64,000 bases of DNA from Xanthostigma xanthostigma. Taxonomy: Eukaryota > Arthropoda > Insecta > Raphidioptera > Raphidiidae. Positions 22,260 through 34,215 of the stretch are shown here, piece after piece (the first letter of the stretch is position 1; the number at the start of each line of letters is the position of its first letter). Under the pieces are notes generated by a model that made no database searches, was not told the DNA's origin, and saw only the letters and a program-made list of their open reading frames with translations. The position numbers and the translations under genes were made by a program. The stretch lies in contig OY754464.1 of assembly GCA_963575645.1 (NCBI GenBank), positions 1,178,001-1,242,000 on the forward strand, given 5' to 3'.

Positions 22260-22454
22260 CAGGGCCCGATTCAACTATTTCGCCGCTCCGGGCAAAATAA
22301 TATTTGCCGCCTTTTATCCATGCGTTGTTCCATAGATGGTGTAATTTTTTTTTATTTAACCATCTTCAAATTTTCGCCGCCGACGACGCGCCGTCCTCAA
22401 TTTTGCCGCTCCGGGAAATTACCCGGTTTGCCCCCCCCCCTAGATCGGGCTCTG
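22260..22454. mobile_element. Small hAT fragment with CAGGGCCCGAT ends
   Basis: The left CAGGGCCCGATT and right ATCGGGCTCTG are inverted. The flanking octamers tatccatc and tctgcatc agree at 6 of 8 bases. The interior repeats TTTTGCCGCTCCGGG, and a C10-C11 run precedes the right end. Confidence 0.55.
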
Positions 22455-22661
22455 TCTGCATCTATAAAAACTAAAATACTATGTGGGTCACAAATCACAA
22501 TCTAAAGTAATTGTCAAGCCAGATTTTCTGACAATACGTTATGCAATCTCGTTGGACGACTAAAGCATTTGTTGTTATGTTCAGACTTAATTTATGTGAA
22601 TACTTGAGTGGGTTATACACATCGTCGTTGCGTTCTTATGATTAGATTGGGTCACTCATAG

Positions 22662-23685
22662 TAGAGATGGGATATTTCGAGTGAAAATCATCGAACTATT
22701 CGATTATTAAAATATCTTCAGATGTTTCGACGGGTTATTCAAAATCGCACTTTATTTACTCTTTTTTTTTACTCTCTCAACATTTCACAGTATTTAATAT
22801 CATGATTACTTATGCCCATATTCATCGAACACTATTAAAAATAGAAGTTACTAATCTTGGAACAAATTTATTCGTTAGAATAAAATTTACTTTCAATTCA
22901 CCAAGCAAAATATCAGGTAGAAAAGTTAGTTAAAGAATAAATATACACTGCACTATACTCTTTGTTCTTCTTGTTGAATATTGTTGACATTTAACAACGC
23001 ATAAATAAATTCACAAGAGCAAACTACAGATATAATACTCTACGTTTATAGGTAAGGTATTATGATCTATGTGGCAGCCATTATTATTTTATCAGGCGAA
23101 TAAATATTTACACCCTCGAAGTAAGACAGAATAGATTTATATTTGCAGTACACATAATTATGTTTGTTGAATTGAATTATCGCTATTTATTCGGAGGAAT
23201 AGCTACCTAAAGAACGAATGAACCGAATAAATAACTACTTACGTTCGGTGAATACGGCCCTTAGTCTTTTATCTACCACTGTTCTGTGAACCGCTGCATG
23301 CGTGCGATTATCTCGAGTCTCATAATCGAAAACTAGAGCTAAATTCATTCGATTTAATAATGCATCATGTATATAGATAGAATAAATTGTTTTTTCATTC
23401 GCATAGTACCAATCACTCGAGATATTAATGCATTGCGCAGTATTGAATATGGTTAGCTGCGTCTTTTATCTGCGTCTGTACCATGAAGAGTCAGTATGTA
23501 GCTATCTCTCTCAAGATTGATAATCGAAATCGAGTGTAAATTCATTCGAGAGTTGAAATATTAATTAATTCACATCTCATCGTACATCATGCGAAGAAAT
23601 TATTTCGAATGAATCATTCGTTAATGAAAATCCTTCGAATAGCAACGTTTCGTTTATTAAAATCATTCGATTATTCCTGACTCTA
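22662..23685. mobile_element. hAT-like element carrying a nested T1 MITE
   Basis: It opens TAGAGATGGGATATT and closes with the inverse of TAGAGTCAGGAATA. The flanking octamers match only 5 of 8, so the boundaries rest on the termini. It is rich in ATTCGA motifs. A T1 MITE (22811-23262) sits inside. A piece of its right end recurs at 31494-31600. Confidence 0.5.
22811..23262. mobile_element. T1 MITE nested in the hAT-like element
   Basis: The termini GCCCATATTCATCGAAC and, at the right, GTTCGGTGAATACGGCC match 21004-21517, with the same internal order of motifs (GAGCAAACTACAGATATAA, ATCAGGCGAATAAATA). Confidence 0.7.
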
Positions 23686-24084
23686 CTTCGTAGCCAGACG
23701 AATAAATAATTGAAAACAATTAAACACCATATTTGTGAGCGACGTAATAAACTCAGTTAAAATTTTAATGAAACTCAAATTGAAAAAGTTTCTCCATCGC
23801 TAATGTAGTTTGTCTGCGTGCATTATTGATCTCCCGGTAGCGCATTCCCGTCCGGTTCTATACATTAGTTACGTACCGCCTGTGACGCAACGGGCACACA
23901 AACAGTGTACATTTTACGGAACCAAGAACCATGCATAATGTTACTCCGAATAATGCGCGGCACTACCCTCGATATCAGCGAATCCGAAGGTTCCAGTTGG
24001 CTGTGTTTTACAAGCTTTTATTTAGTTTCACCTGTCCCGGAGTCTGTCTGTCTGAAATCAAATCTTGCAAGTTAAATTTGACCC

Positions 24085-24330
24085 ACTTCCCGTTATCCGA
24101 TTGAGCTAAAATTTTGCATACGTATGTAGTTTCGATGACAATACAATATTATAATAACTAACTGATCGTTCCGGCATTCGTCCGGTTGCAAATCGCACTT
24201 TTTACTACTTCCCGTTATCCGATTGAGCTGAAATTTTGCATACGTGTGTAGTTCCGATGACAATACAATATTATAATAACTAACTGATCGGTCCGGCTTT
24301 CGTCCGGATGCAAATTGCACTTTAAATAAA
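24085..24330 (+). repeat. Tandem duplication of a 122-bp dispersed repeat
   Basis: Two units beginning ACTTCCCGTTATCCGATTG start at 24085 and 24207 and share GATGACAATACAATATTATA. I recognise the motif as common in lepidopteran DNA. Single related pieces occur at about 25640-25740 and 35262-35350. Confidence 0.7.
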
Positions 24331-25849
24331 GCACACTAAAAACTTAAAAATAAATAAACAATTTTTTTAAAGCAAGCTTTTATTAGTTGTTAATAAAAAT
24401 GAACTAAAAAGTTAAAAATAATTTTATTCCGATTAGAAACAAGTCACAGTCTAGGGTTTTCAAATAAAAGCGTGTTACATTTTAAGGAGGTTGAGCCGTT
24501 TTACGAAGATAATGAAAAAAATCTGAAATAAAGTTTTTTTAATAGATTTTGTTATGACAAAATTTTCTGTAAAAATCCAAAATTATTAGGAGATTTATAA
24601 AGTTAAAAATTAAAAAAAAAACTTTTATATGTAGTTTTATGGAAAATATGTCAACATGCAAACGGTACATTTTAATTTTTTGCAAATAACCAAATAATGT
24701 CAGCAGTTCCGAAAACTAACAATGTAAAGCATCGATGTCTTACGCATATTTCAATATTTTTTCCAATTTAATTAGGAGACTTTTAATCAATAAAAAAATT
24801 ATTAAACCTTAGCACTTTTCGATTATGGACTTTTATTCTTGACAATTTTATCAATATTAACTGAATTTTCAACTTTTTAATGATTTAATTAAAATTTTTA
24901 TTACTTCTAATTTCTTTTTTTTTAATTATTTACTGCAAAAAATATGTAAAATACAGATATTTACATAAATTAAATTGTTGCTGTGAGATTATTAGAACGC
25001 GAGATATGAGCAATTGAAGAAAAAAACAAAATCCAAAATGGCGGTGGACGGGGCAATTTGGAGAATGCGCAAATTCAGGGTTAAGGTCTCCATCGAAGAC
25101 CCTTTCGAATGAGCAACAAAAGAAAAAATGTATCTGAAATTTTTGGGTCACACCTATAAAATATTTCTAAATGCACTGTACTATATTGGTTTGTATGTTA
25201 TGCGCCCATGGATACTTTTTTTTAGTGGCCTTTAAACTATCAAAACCATTTTTGATCAATTTAACTTTTCCCCATCCGTCGAATTTTGATGACGCCAATC
25301 CATTATACTACAAGCAACTGCAGTTTGTTTTTAACTTATTTTTTGTTTAAATTTAATTAACAAAGCACAAATGATGAAAATGTGAATGTCCTGATTATAC
25401 GTCGCAAAATACTGAATATTTTGTTTGTTAACAAACCTTCTGGGGTAAAAGAACGCCTCGTTTGATGTGATCAATCATCATTTTCGCTTAATTAATTGAA
25501 CGAGTTTTAAGCAAAAAACTGCAATTTGTCTGCCACAGCCATCCGTTACGAACATTAGCAATGAATAACAAAATAACATTTTTATTTTTAACACGCTTAT
25601 AATAACTTGATCTGTATGTATGTATGTATGTATGTATGGTTGTATGTAAAGGAATCTTTCAGGGTAATTTTCACCAATTTCAAGAAGTCTGATTAACTTG
25701 AAAATCTGCACACGTGTGAAGGACCGATGACAATACAATTATTTCAGAAATATAAATTTGAATTTAAAAAATTTTTGTAAAAAAATTTGAAAAGAAGTTT
25801 GACCCTGCAGGCCATCCCTGTAACTTCCCGGTATTTTCGAGTTCAAACG
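24331..25849. other. AT-rich repeat debris, no gene
   Basis: No coding exon is supported. The part at about 24790-24930 recurs inverted at about 45270-45400. A TGTA microsatellite (5-6 units) occupies 25614-25645. Confidence 0.4.
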
Positions 25850-27240
25850 CTCAAAAATATAGTATAAAATATAGTAAGAAGTTTATTTTTTTGCTCTTCG
25901 AGCTCAAAAAAAAACACTTTGTTACGAAATTTTCGTTCACGATATCTCATGAACAAATGAACCGATTTTGACGCGATTTGCGGCAGTCGACGCAATTTTT
26001 TAACCTAAAAAAGTAATTTATTACAGAAAAATCGATCTTATAGGAATTTTACGAGCAATTTAAAAAAAACATTTTTTTGCAAATTTTTCGTTCACGATAT
26101 CTCGTGAACAAATGAGCCGATTTTGATGCGGTTTGCGGCGATCGACGCAGTTTTTTTAACCTAAGAAAGTAAATTACTACAAAAAAATCGATTTGATAAG
26201 AATTTTACGAGTAATTATAAAAAATAACGTATTTCCTAATTTTTCGTTCACGTTATCTCATGAACAAATGAACCAATTTTGATCTGGTTTGCGGCGATCG
26301 ACGCAGTTTTATTAGCCTAATGGGGTGTTTACACGGGTCGATTTTAGCCGTGCGGCAAGTCACCAGTCGCATCGCCTGTCCTAGCCGAATCGCTACCCGA
26401 TTTACACGAGTCGATGAAAATCGCGGGTGACTAGTTCATTTGGCATCAAAATGTCGATCAGCACGGTCGCCTGCGAATGAGCATTTTCACGGTCGATTTT
26501 AGTCACCAGCCGCATGCGGCCGGTCGCCGCGCGGCAAAAGTCGGATGCTAGTCTACTTTGGGGCTTGCGATTTTAGTCACTTGCGGCCTAGCCGAATTGC
26601 CATTTAGACGGTCGATTTTCGCCGTGCGGCGGAAATCGTGCGGCTTTAGTCACCCGTGTAAACACCGCATAAGAAAGTAATTTATTACAAAAAAATCGAT
26701 TTGATAACAATTTTAAGAGTCATTTTAAAAAAACACTTTCTTACGATTTTTTCGTTCACGGTATCTCGTGAACAAATGAACCGATTTTGATGCGGTTTGC
26801 AGAAATCGACGTAGTTTGTTAAGGAGAAGAGCTGATTAGATTTTGGAATTAATCGGTTTAGTAGTTTAGAAAATATTTTACAAAAACAAATTTTTAAAAA
26901 ATTTTCAAACTTGTTTTTTTAAGATTTCTCAAAATGTTTTCGGCCGAATCGTTTCAATTTTTCAGGAAGTCTAAGTTCACCAAGATCACGTCAGATGCCG
27001 CAAACCGCTTTTCAGTCGGACACTCCGTTCAAAAGATATAAAAGGTTTACATACATACACACACACACACACACACATACAGCCCTACGGACATCATCGC
27101 CAAAATAGTTTCAAGAGCTTCCTAGGACATCAAAACGTCGAGATCTGGCGAAAACTCGATTTTCGAAAATCGGGGTGAAAACAATAACTTCCCGATTTTT
27201 GAAAAAAAATTTTTTTTTTTTTTAAAGCAGGAAGTTAAAA
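25850..27240 (+). repeat. Large repeat R, copy 1, with about 160-bp internal units
   Basis: Units contain the dyad GTTCACGATATCTCGTGAAC (best at 26090-26109), then CCGATTTTGATGCGGTTTG, CGATCGACGCAGTTTTTT and AAAAAATCGATTTGATA. The dyad recurs at about 25928, 26090, 26246 and 26753. A CA microsatellite lies at 27057-27076. An inverted copy occupies 34360-35900. A Harbinger-type MITE is inserted at 26321-26669. Confidence 0.8.
26321..26669. mobile_element. PIF/Harbinger-type MITE with TAA duplication
   Basis: The 18-bp ends TGGGGTGTTTACACGGGT and, inverted, TGCGGTGTTTACACGGGT bound a 349-bp GC-rich insert. TAA flanks it on both sides (26318-26320 and 26670-26672). Neighbouring R units show the uninterrupted junction CCTAAGAAAGTAA, confirming the empty site. 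The interior repeats CGATTTT/AGTCAC and GTGCGGC. A three-base TWA duplication is the PIF/Harbinger habit. Confidence 0.8.
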
Positions 27241-27349
27241 AAACTTTTGAAGTTTTGAGATTAAAAATTAAGAAAATTAATTATAGTTTAAAAATAACTA
27301 AAAAAACACACTTTAATAGCAAATCGAACTAAAAGGAAGAAAATAATTA

Positions 27350-27831
27350 TCATATTATATATTAATACGTTAAGGTTAAGATGTTTGCCTCCCTTTTTAG
27401 AAAAAACCACACAATTTCTCCACATAAATTATATATCATTTTACAAATAATTGCTTGCTCTACTGACATCGACAACTAAAAAATTTAATATTGCTTTTGT
27501 TTTTGTAAATTAATTAATTAACAGAAACGCTGAACAACGTCTGCCATCTGACGGGCAACGCTAAACAACGTCACAGCAATGCTGCATGATGCCATCTGAC
27601 GGCTTAGCTCAACGCTTTTGCTACTTGCGCCTCTATATGACATTTTAGTAAAATATTTCTTCGATCTGTCATCTGAGCTTCATATTGTAATACAACAAAA
27701 AGAAGAACGTTATAAGCGGTGTGCAAAATTAGAAACGAATTGAATACCTGCAATCATATTTAAAAAATAATTTTGTAAAGTGATAATTATTATACTTATT
27801 TAGTGCGAATAATTCGCACAGGTCACACTAG
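27350..27831 (+). mobile_element. Helitron family H3, complete non-autonomous copy
   Basis: It starts TC after an A (27350) and ends CTAG (27828-27831) before a T. A perfect hairpin GTGCGAATAATTCGCAC (27803-27819) lies 12 bases inside the 3' end. Two further copies, at 29064 and 56255, share the end on the opposite strand. The body contains several variants of GTTCAGCGTTGCT / GTCAGATGGCA. Confidence 0.85.
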
Positions 27832-28290
27832 TTAACAAAATAATTCAATTATAGTAAAAAAGCGTGGGGTGCCAATTAATATCTTTTCATTATAACTCTA
27901 ATTTTATAACTATAAGGAAGTGTCCATAGGCTTTGTAACTTAAAGTTACATTAAAGCTTAATTCCAGGCATTCCAGAACTTCTCCTATTTTTTTTGCATT
28001 CAGTGATTCTGTTACAAATCTATTTTTATAAAATAATAAAAAATAACTGTCACACTAATTAATAACCCGTGAAACGTACTAAAACAAGTTCTACGTTTTA
28101 TTCGTCCTTTGTTTTATATAATTGAATTTATTGCTGTCAGTGCGTTTCCCGTATATCGATTATACCTCACTAAATATAACTTAGTGTAGTATGTGGTCAC
28201 GAGGCGAAATGGGTTACGTCAGAATTTTTTCTAACCTGAAAAATTTCAATTTTGAAAAAAAGTTTTTTGGGTTTTTTCAAACCCAAAAAT
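27832..28290. other. No gene recognised
   Basis: AT-rich DNA with no supported exon or RNA gene. The next H1-derived repeat starts at about 28291. Confidence 0.4.
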
Positions 28291-28655
28291 TTTTAGTTCT
28301 TGAGATTAGCGCGTTCAACCAAACAAATAAACTCTTCAACTTTATATATTATAGTATAGATAGAAGATAGGTACAAAAAAATATAAACAGAAAAAAGTGA
28401 TGAAAACTAAAAAAATTCGCTCTAGAAATCTTTAAAACTGTTCAATTACAGACTAAGTTACGATTTTATTTATTTGAATTAAATGAGCTAACGTCTGTAT
28501 AATTCATTAAAAAAACAACTCTCACAGTATGTGGATTTTGTAATCCGTTACTATATATACAGACACCGAACAATCATACCATATTATATTATGTAAAATA
28601 TATTATACCTAAACAAACTCTTCAGCTTTATATTATCTTAGTATAGTTTAATAAA
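28291..28655 (-). mobile_element. Truncated composite H1 Helitron
   Basis: Only the 5' end of H1 (CTCAAGAACT-type start to TATAGAT) is present, followed by the same 300-bp extra segment and second H1 start as at 16440-16730 (GTATGTGGATTTTGTAATCC, CAAACTCTTCAGCTTTATA). The 3' CTAG half is missing. Confidence 0.6.
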
Positions 28656-29063
28656 TATAATATGTGTCAAACACACACACAATCACACTCAGAATGATGA
28701 GATTGAGAAACCTCGAAATTTTCTAGTCCCACCCTAAGGTTAGTAAATTACAGAGGTTGTCTCGTTTCATCTGAAATAAAGCAATTACGAAAAAAATTGA
28801 CGCGAACGATCTTGCCTTTTGGTCACGGCTATATGTGTGTACAGTGCATATTTACACACATACCTACACATGAACACAAAGCGAGAGCCTACAAAAGAGA
28901 GGATACGACTGACTGAGCTTTATCTCTAGCATACCATGACCACCCGTGCGTCGGTCGCGGTGCTATGTCTGAGCAAATAAAGCTCGAAAGCCAGCAACAC
29001 AAAACTCTCTATATATACAGCCATTAAGAGCGAACATACAGAACGTATCAAAAATACAAAATA

Positions 29064-29469
29064 CTAGAGTAACCTGGGCGAATTATTCGCACTAAATAAG
29101 TATAATAATAATTTATCACTTTACAAAATTATTTTTTAAATATGATTGCAGGTATTCAATTCGTTTCTAATTTTGCACACTGCTTATAACGTTCTTCTTT
29201 TTGATGTATTACAATATGAAGCTCAGATGACAGATCGAAGAAATATTTTACTAAAATTGTCATATAGAGGCGCAAGTAGCAAAAGCGTTGAGCTAAGCCG
29301 TCAAATGGCATCATGCAGCATTGCTGTGACGTTGTTCAGCGTTGCTCGCTGTTTCAAAATTAAAGCCGTCAGATGGCAGACATTGTTCAGCGTTGCTGTT
29401 AATTAATTAATTTACAAAAACAAAAGCAATAATAATTTTTTTAGTTGTGATGTCAGTAGAGCAAGCAAC
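29064..29469 (-). mobile_element. Helitron family H3, 5'-truncated copy
   Basis: On the - strand it ends with the imperfect hairpin GCGAATAATTCGC and CTAG (29064-29067), then T. It is closely similar to 56255-56851 over about 400 bp, then homology stops at GAGCAAGCAA, so the 5' end is lost. An 86-codon open frame inside is only a shadow, repeated in the sister copy. Confidence 0.75.
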
Positions 29470-29946
29470 ACTTCTAGCATAAGACAGTGATAGATATGCA
29501 CTAACGTGCTGACACCAAATGCAGCACAGAGCCGATCTAAATAACACGCTATAAACTTGTGCGGGTCAGGAGTTGAACGGTGTACACCGGGGGTATCTGA
29601 CGATGACGTTTCATGTGCTGCTTCGGGGCGCAGAACAGCGCCTGAATGCAGGAAAGTCTAGCACACAGAGCACATGTGAGTTTTGTGGTCTGCCAGTGGC
29701 TGTTAAACTCTAGCGTCGATTGTTTAACTATTAAACTATTTCCTGATATTAAATATTGAAAATATAACACATACCTAAGCTTTTGGTAGTTCTGCAGTTC
29801 AGCATGGCGCACGGAGAGACCGCCATTGTATTCCCAAGTCTGTGCAATTGGGTGTTGACCATCAGTATTTCTGAAACCAATAATATTTTTCATTATTTAT
29901 TACGTCATCATTTGACATATTTGGTTTTAAAGTATGTCATCCTTTA

Positions 29947-30857
29947 AAGCTCTCACAGACCAAGGCGGCCGCGGTAAAATAAAGTTCAGACAGAAGTGCG
30001 TTCGCAAGGGCGTATAGATATTTTTTTTCTTAGGGCGGGGGAGAGGGCTAAAGCAAAAACCAATATTTTTTTTAAGTTTTATTAATACGAATGACCTTTT
30101 TTTTAGCAACCTAACGAACTTTTTAGCAGCCTAACTAAAATTTTGCCGTGTGCACATTTGAAGAGCAAAAAAAAAAAACAAGGGCCTTTCATTTCCGCAT
30201 TTTTCGTTTGTTGTGGCTAGGTCCTTTCATTTCCGCAACAAAAAGGTCTTTTTTTGTTTGTTGTGACTGGGTGCCTGCGTTTCTGGTGAATCCTGCGGGG
30301 GGTAATTACTCCCTGTACCCCCCCCCATATATACGCCCTTGCGCGTTCGCGGTCATTTTGGCGGGAATTTGCAGCGTTCATTCTAACGGCCACTATGCGG
30401 TGGCGGCAAACGCTTCATGTCGTATTTGGCCGCTGAACGCTGTGTTAGCTCTTAGACTGTTGAATACAAAATTGAAATGTCGAGTATTACCGAAAAAAAT
30501 TATCGAGCTTGTTAAAATACATAAAATTTTATATGATTTGTTCCTTCTATTTGTGCAGATTAAATACATTTTATTACGTAATAGTTGAGACACTAATAAG
30601 ACAAAAAATAAAAAAAACTTACTCTTCTTTTTCGTTGTCTTCTAAAATAGCTGCTACAAGTAAAATTTCTTCTAGTTCATAACCCGTCATAATCATATTT
30701 ATTAAACTCATTTAACTTATTGATATACCTATACGTTTTATTTCAATTTGTTTTGCGTTTTTCTATGTGCGCGATCAGGCGATAAATTCGCTTTGGTGTG
30801 TCTGGATCTGATCGCAACTATGATCGCCACCGCGGCCGCCTTGGTCTGTGAGAGCCT
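29947..30857 (-). mobile_element. PIF/Harbinger element with TTA duplication
   Basis: The ends AAGCTCTCACAGACCAAGG and, inverted, AGGCTCTCACAGACCAAGG continue as a match through GCGGCCGCGG (28 bp, one difference). TTA flanks both sides (29944-29946 and 30858-30860). A possible transposase first exon lies on the - strand at 30623-30711; the remainder is eroded. Confidence 0.7.
30623..30711 (-). pseudogene. Remnant first exon of a Harbinger-type transposase
   Basis: On the - strand an ATG at 30711 opens 29 codons with the acidic helix GYELEEILLVAAILEDNEKE, then GA|GTAAGT, a strong splice donor. The short acidic N-terminal helix ahead of an intron resembles Harbinger (HARBI1-like) transposases in insects. 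No convincing downstream exon with the catalytic core remains inside the 911-bp element. Identification is tentative and rests on the peptide style, the donor and the TTA duplication. Confidence 0.4.
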
Positions 30858-31187
30858 TTAATGTCAATTTACTATGTTGCACTATGTATAATGTACATAT
30901 CTAATAAGCAGCATAAGTATATAAAGGTAGGAGCACACAGTTTGCGTACATATATTATGTACAAAGCATTGTCTATATCCACAGCATTACAAAGTGGTTT
31001 GTATTGAAGACCTAACCTAAATTAGAGAGAGCTGTACAGAGATAAGGGTTTTAAAAGCCAATGCAACCAATGTCAATTTCTCTTGCGTAAAGGCTAATCT
31101 TTGTCAGTACTTATTTTATTGGGTCGTAAATATTTTAACGTTTTTCAGTTTGAAAACTAAAATAGGTCTTCTGCCTTTAATAAATCT
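30858..31187. other. No gene recognised
   Basis: Low-complexity intergenic DNA between two transposons, with no supported exon. Confidence 0.4.
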
Positions 31188-31235
31188 ATACTAATATATA
31201 AAACTGAAGAGTTTGTTTGTTTGCGCGTCATGATA
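31188..31235 (+). mobile_element. Isolated Helitron H1 5' end
   Basis: TCTATACTAATATATAAAAC follows an A and continues GAAGAGTTTGTTTGTTTG, then diverges. Only the replication-start end is recognisable, so the copy is truncated. Confidence 0.55.
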
Positions 31236-31493
31236 CCCGAGACGAACGCAGTGCAAGATATCACACTTTCGGCCCTTGGTGGTGTAATATACTATTTTTG
31301 GAAAAGCGTGAAATCCATTTCAAAACTATTGTAATATTCAAGCAAATTTTGAAACAATTGGAGCCCAACTGTTTCACATTTCTGTCACCGGAAGCACTAC
31401 TGTCCCCGCTAAATCACTCCGCATTTATCCCGCTAATTTTTTACAGCGTATGAGCGTAAAAAATGACTATTTTTTTACAGTGTATGAACGTAT

Positions 31494-31600
31494 GTTTTAT
31501 ACATCATGCGAAGGAATCATTTCGAATGATTCATTCGATTATCAAAATCATTCAAATAACAACCTTTCGCTTATTCCCAGCTCTAATTTCGAACAAGAAG
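31494..31600 (+). repeat. Fragment of the hAT-like element at 22662-23685
   Basis: ATCATGCGAAG...ATTTCGAATGATTCATTCG through TTATTCCCAGCTCTA matches 23585-23685. Confidence 0.55.
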
Positions 31601-31929
31601 ATATATTGTCGTATCATAATGGTGATAACAGCAGTTTTAGTTTCCTGGCAGCGGTTTTCTAATCCCACTGTGAAACTAACCTCAAAAGTTGCCGGACTCC
31701 TACGTTCGAGAGTCTATAGTCGACAAAGTTCCTTATCCTGTGTACAAACCGTAAGTTCGACTGCGGTCATGTTGCAAAATGTTATAAAGCCTTTGCATAG
31801 TCGACATCGTTCCAAAAACCGTATCGAAATGGATCTATGCTATAATATTACAAAAAGGAAAAATGTGTAATACGTTTGTTTGTCGCGGGTAAACTCAGGA
31901 GCCACTAGATCGATTTGAAAAATTCATTT

Positions 31930-32335
31930 ATGGCCATATTCACCGAACGTAAGTATAGTTATTTATTCGGTTCATTTGTTGTTCATGTAGCTCCGAATAA
32001 ATAGCGATAATTCAATTCAACAAAACATAATTATGTTTACTGCAGGTCTAAATCTATTGTCTTACTTCGAGGGTATAAATATTTATTCGACTGACAAAAT
32101 AATAATGGCTGCAACATAGATCATAATACCTAACCTATAAACGTGGAGTATTATATCTGCAGTTGCTCTTATGAATTTATTTATGTGTTATTTATTAACC
32201 TTTTTTGAAGTGCATATTTGGTGGAAGTTTTGTGTGAAATTGGGTTAGGATTCAATATTATTATTTTGTGAAACTTTTTTTTGACGTTTACACTAACGCC
32301 ATCGGTCTGATTTTTGGGTGAACGTCAAAATATTT
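31930..32335. mobile_element. T1 MITE, reverse orientation
   Basis: It begins ATGGCCATATTCACCGAACG and follows the T1 order in reverse (TTATTCGACTGACAAAATAA, GATCATAATACCTAACC). It fades out at about 32335, where an H2 Helitron fragment begins. Confidence 0.65.
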
Positions 32336-32339
32336 AACA

Positions 32340-32522
32340 AAATTGATCTCCACGAAAAACGCTTTAATTTTAACGCGATAATATATACCCTATGTCCATT
32401 CTGAAAGTTTATTCTAAATAATGGCGAAATAAATTTGAAATCGGGTGGGTAATTTCGGAGATTATCCTCCGCATACACACAAACTCACAAAATTCGCACT
32501 CTCTTTATAATATTAAGTATAG
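32340..32522 (-). mobile_element. Helitron family H2, 5' half
   Basis: The segment matches 10440-10620 (CTATGTCCATTCTGAAAG, CACAAAATTCGCACTC, TTATAATATTA). The 3' CTAG half is absent. Confidence 0.6.
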
Positions 32523-32572
32523 GTACATTCCTATTATAGGGAACAAAATTGAACTGGCAGTATATAATATAC

Positions 32573-33191
32573 TAGCGGTCTCGCCCGGTTTCACCCGGGT
32601 GCAAAAGAACGAATGGGGAAGGGATGGACATGAATACGTACATTCATCTTAGATTACCGAGATTAATGTTTAATTGAATATTTAATTATTTTTATACAGG
32701 TACCTATAGTTGTAACAGTTTTGAAATGAGCTATTAATTAGCTTTATTTAATTTTAATACGTTATAAAATTTTAAGAAATTGAAACGTAAGCCTTAGAAT
32801 AAAGCAATGTAGAAAATAAAAAAAAATAAAAATATATTCGCTGAAGTGCGGCTTGAACCCAAGACCCTGGCATTAAGAGTCTTACGCTCTACCTACTGAG
32901 CTATCCGGGCTTGTGAACGTGACGCGCTAATATTGCAATATTTAGTTAAGGCATTTCCCCTGATAATATTTTTCGGACGGACTAATTTTGAGATACATCT
33001 TGCAACATTTTTCATTGATGTTCCGTTCCAATTGTTCGTAGCGTGATATTATATAGCCTATAGCCTTCCTCGGTAAATGGGCTATCCAACAAAAAAATTT
33101 TTTTTTCAATTCAAACCAGTAGTTTCTGAGATTAGCGCGTTGAACCAAACAAACAAACAAACTCTTCAGCTTTATATTATATTAGTATAGA
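32573..33191 (-). mobile_element. Helitron H1 copy carrying an internal tRNA-like module
   Basis: On the - strand it starts TCTATACTAATATAATA after an A and ends GGGCGAGACCGCTAG before a T. It is about 290 bp longer than the 328-bp copy at 751. The extra block includes AAGCAATGTA..., A-rich DNA and a 72-bp tRNA-like sequence (32839-32910). The copy at 46655-47279 has the same arrangement with a different tRNA-like core. Confidence 0.8.
32839..32910 (-). tRNA. tRNA-Lys(CTT)-like sequence inside a Helitron
   Basis: The - strand shows GCCCGGATAGCTCAGTAGG, an anticodon loop CTCTTAA (anticodon CTT) and a B box GGTTCAAGCC, in 72 bases. The 3' acceptor strand (CACTTCAGCG) does not pair properly with GCCCGGA, and the T stem is damaged. 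It is a tRNA-derived module or pseudogene rather than a likely working tRNA. Confidence 0.5.
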
Positions 33192-34111
33192 TATAGATTA
33201 TAGTTACATAATATTATTATAACCTATAACGTATTTATATAACTGTTGCGTCGTGCGATATCGGACAGAACGAAGTAGCAAGGGCTGAAAGGGGTGAAGT
33301 GAACGTGTTGAACTCAACGGGTCAAACCTAACAACGCTGTCGATGTATAATTTAGATAGGATGTCAGGTGGTTGGTACGAATATAACACTAAAACCCTTT
33401 AATACAATTTCACTCGCGGCACATACGGTCCAGAAGCAATTCTCTAACTATACGTAGATACTAGATAACTTGAACTTGTACTTAAACTATCCTATTTTGG
33501 TCTTTATGTACATAGCACCAAAAAGGATGTGTATTATAGAGTTGCCATGCAATCCATACGAAAGTAACTCTGTCTGTTACGCTTTCACGGCTAAGCCGCT
33601 GGCCCGATTGTGATGAAATTTAATATGGAGATAGTTTGAAGCCTGAGGAAGGACATAAACTACTTATTTTTCAAAAATTAATCTCTGTGAATGAAGTGGG
33701 AGTTATAATCTTGTATATGAATTTACGCTTTGTATACCTTTGTACACGATCCACATATACGTGAGCAAGTACGTTATGTTTTGCTTGTTTATTTTTGTAA
33801 TTTTCTATTAGTCTTATCCCAACACTGGCCTATTATGAACAAGGCTAATTAATAAATCCATATCAATATCAATTTTAAACTCCATATTCACAATGAGCAG
33901 AACAAGATAGGTAGGTAGGTATAGGTAAAAACGTGCGCGCACATCTGTCGTCGTCAACAAATTACGTGGTCCAGTGCATCGGACAGACTGCCGTCGCGCC
34001 GAGGGGCGACGTGCGGGTATTCGTTGAGTTTTGTTGCAACGGTTACATGCCCGTCGCGTTAACAAACACCCACACTAACCTATTGAGCACTGCGCGTGGC
34101 CCGTCGCCCGT
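33192..34111. other. Repeat-derived DNA, no gene
   Basis: The section 33545-33700 (ACTCTGTCTGTTACGCTTTC, TTTAATATGGAGATAGTTTG, GAAGGACATAAACTACTT) is a widespread lepidopteran repeat, probably of RTE/SINE origin. The rest shows no supported gene. Confidence 0.5.
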
Positions 34112-34215
34112 TATAAAAATCGGGCCGCTATACGTTGTCGCTAACAAAAGGCCTAAGTCGTTGTAATTTCAGTCGCTTAACGCGAGTGAGTGCTCAAACG
34201 AAGACGGTGTAACAA
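34112..34215 (+). promoter_or_regulatory. Possible core promoter and first-exon donor
   Basis: In an unusually GC-rich stretch, TATAAAA (34112-34118) is followed by the arthropod initiator-like TCAGTC (34169-34174) and then a donor-like GTTAG|GTGGGT at about 34220. The TATA-to-initiator spacing, near 59 bp, is too long for a standard pair, so only one may be real. No coding exon is recognisable downstream, where repeat R begins. Confidence 0.2.

Noticed and set aside
30148-30588. 146-codon + strand open frame
   Set aside because: It crosses the interior of a degraded Harbinger element and a run of C and A homopolymers, with no motif; the only plausible coding trace there is on the other strand.
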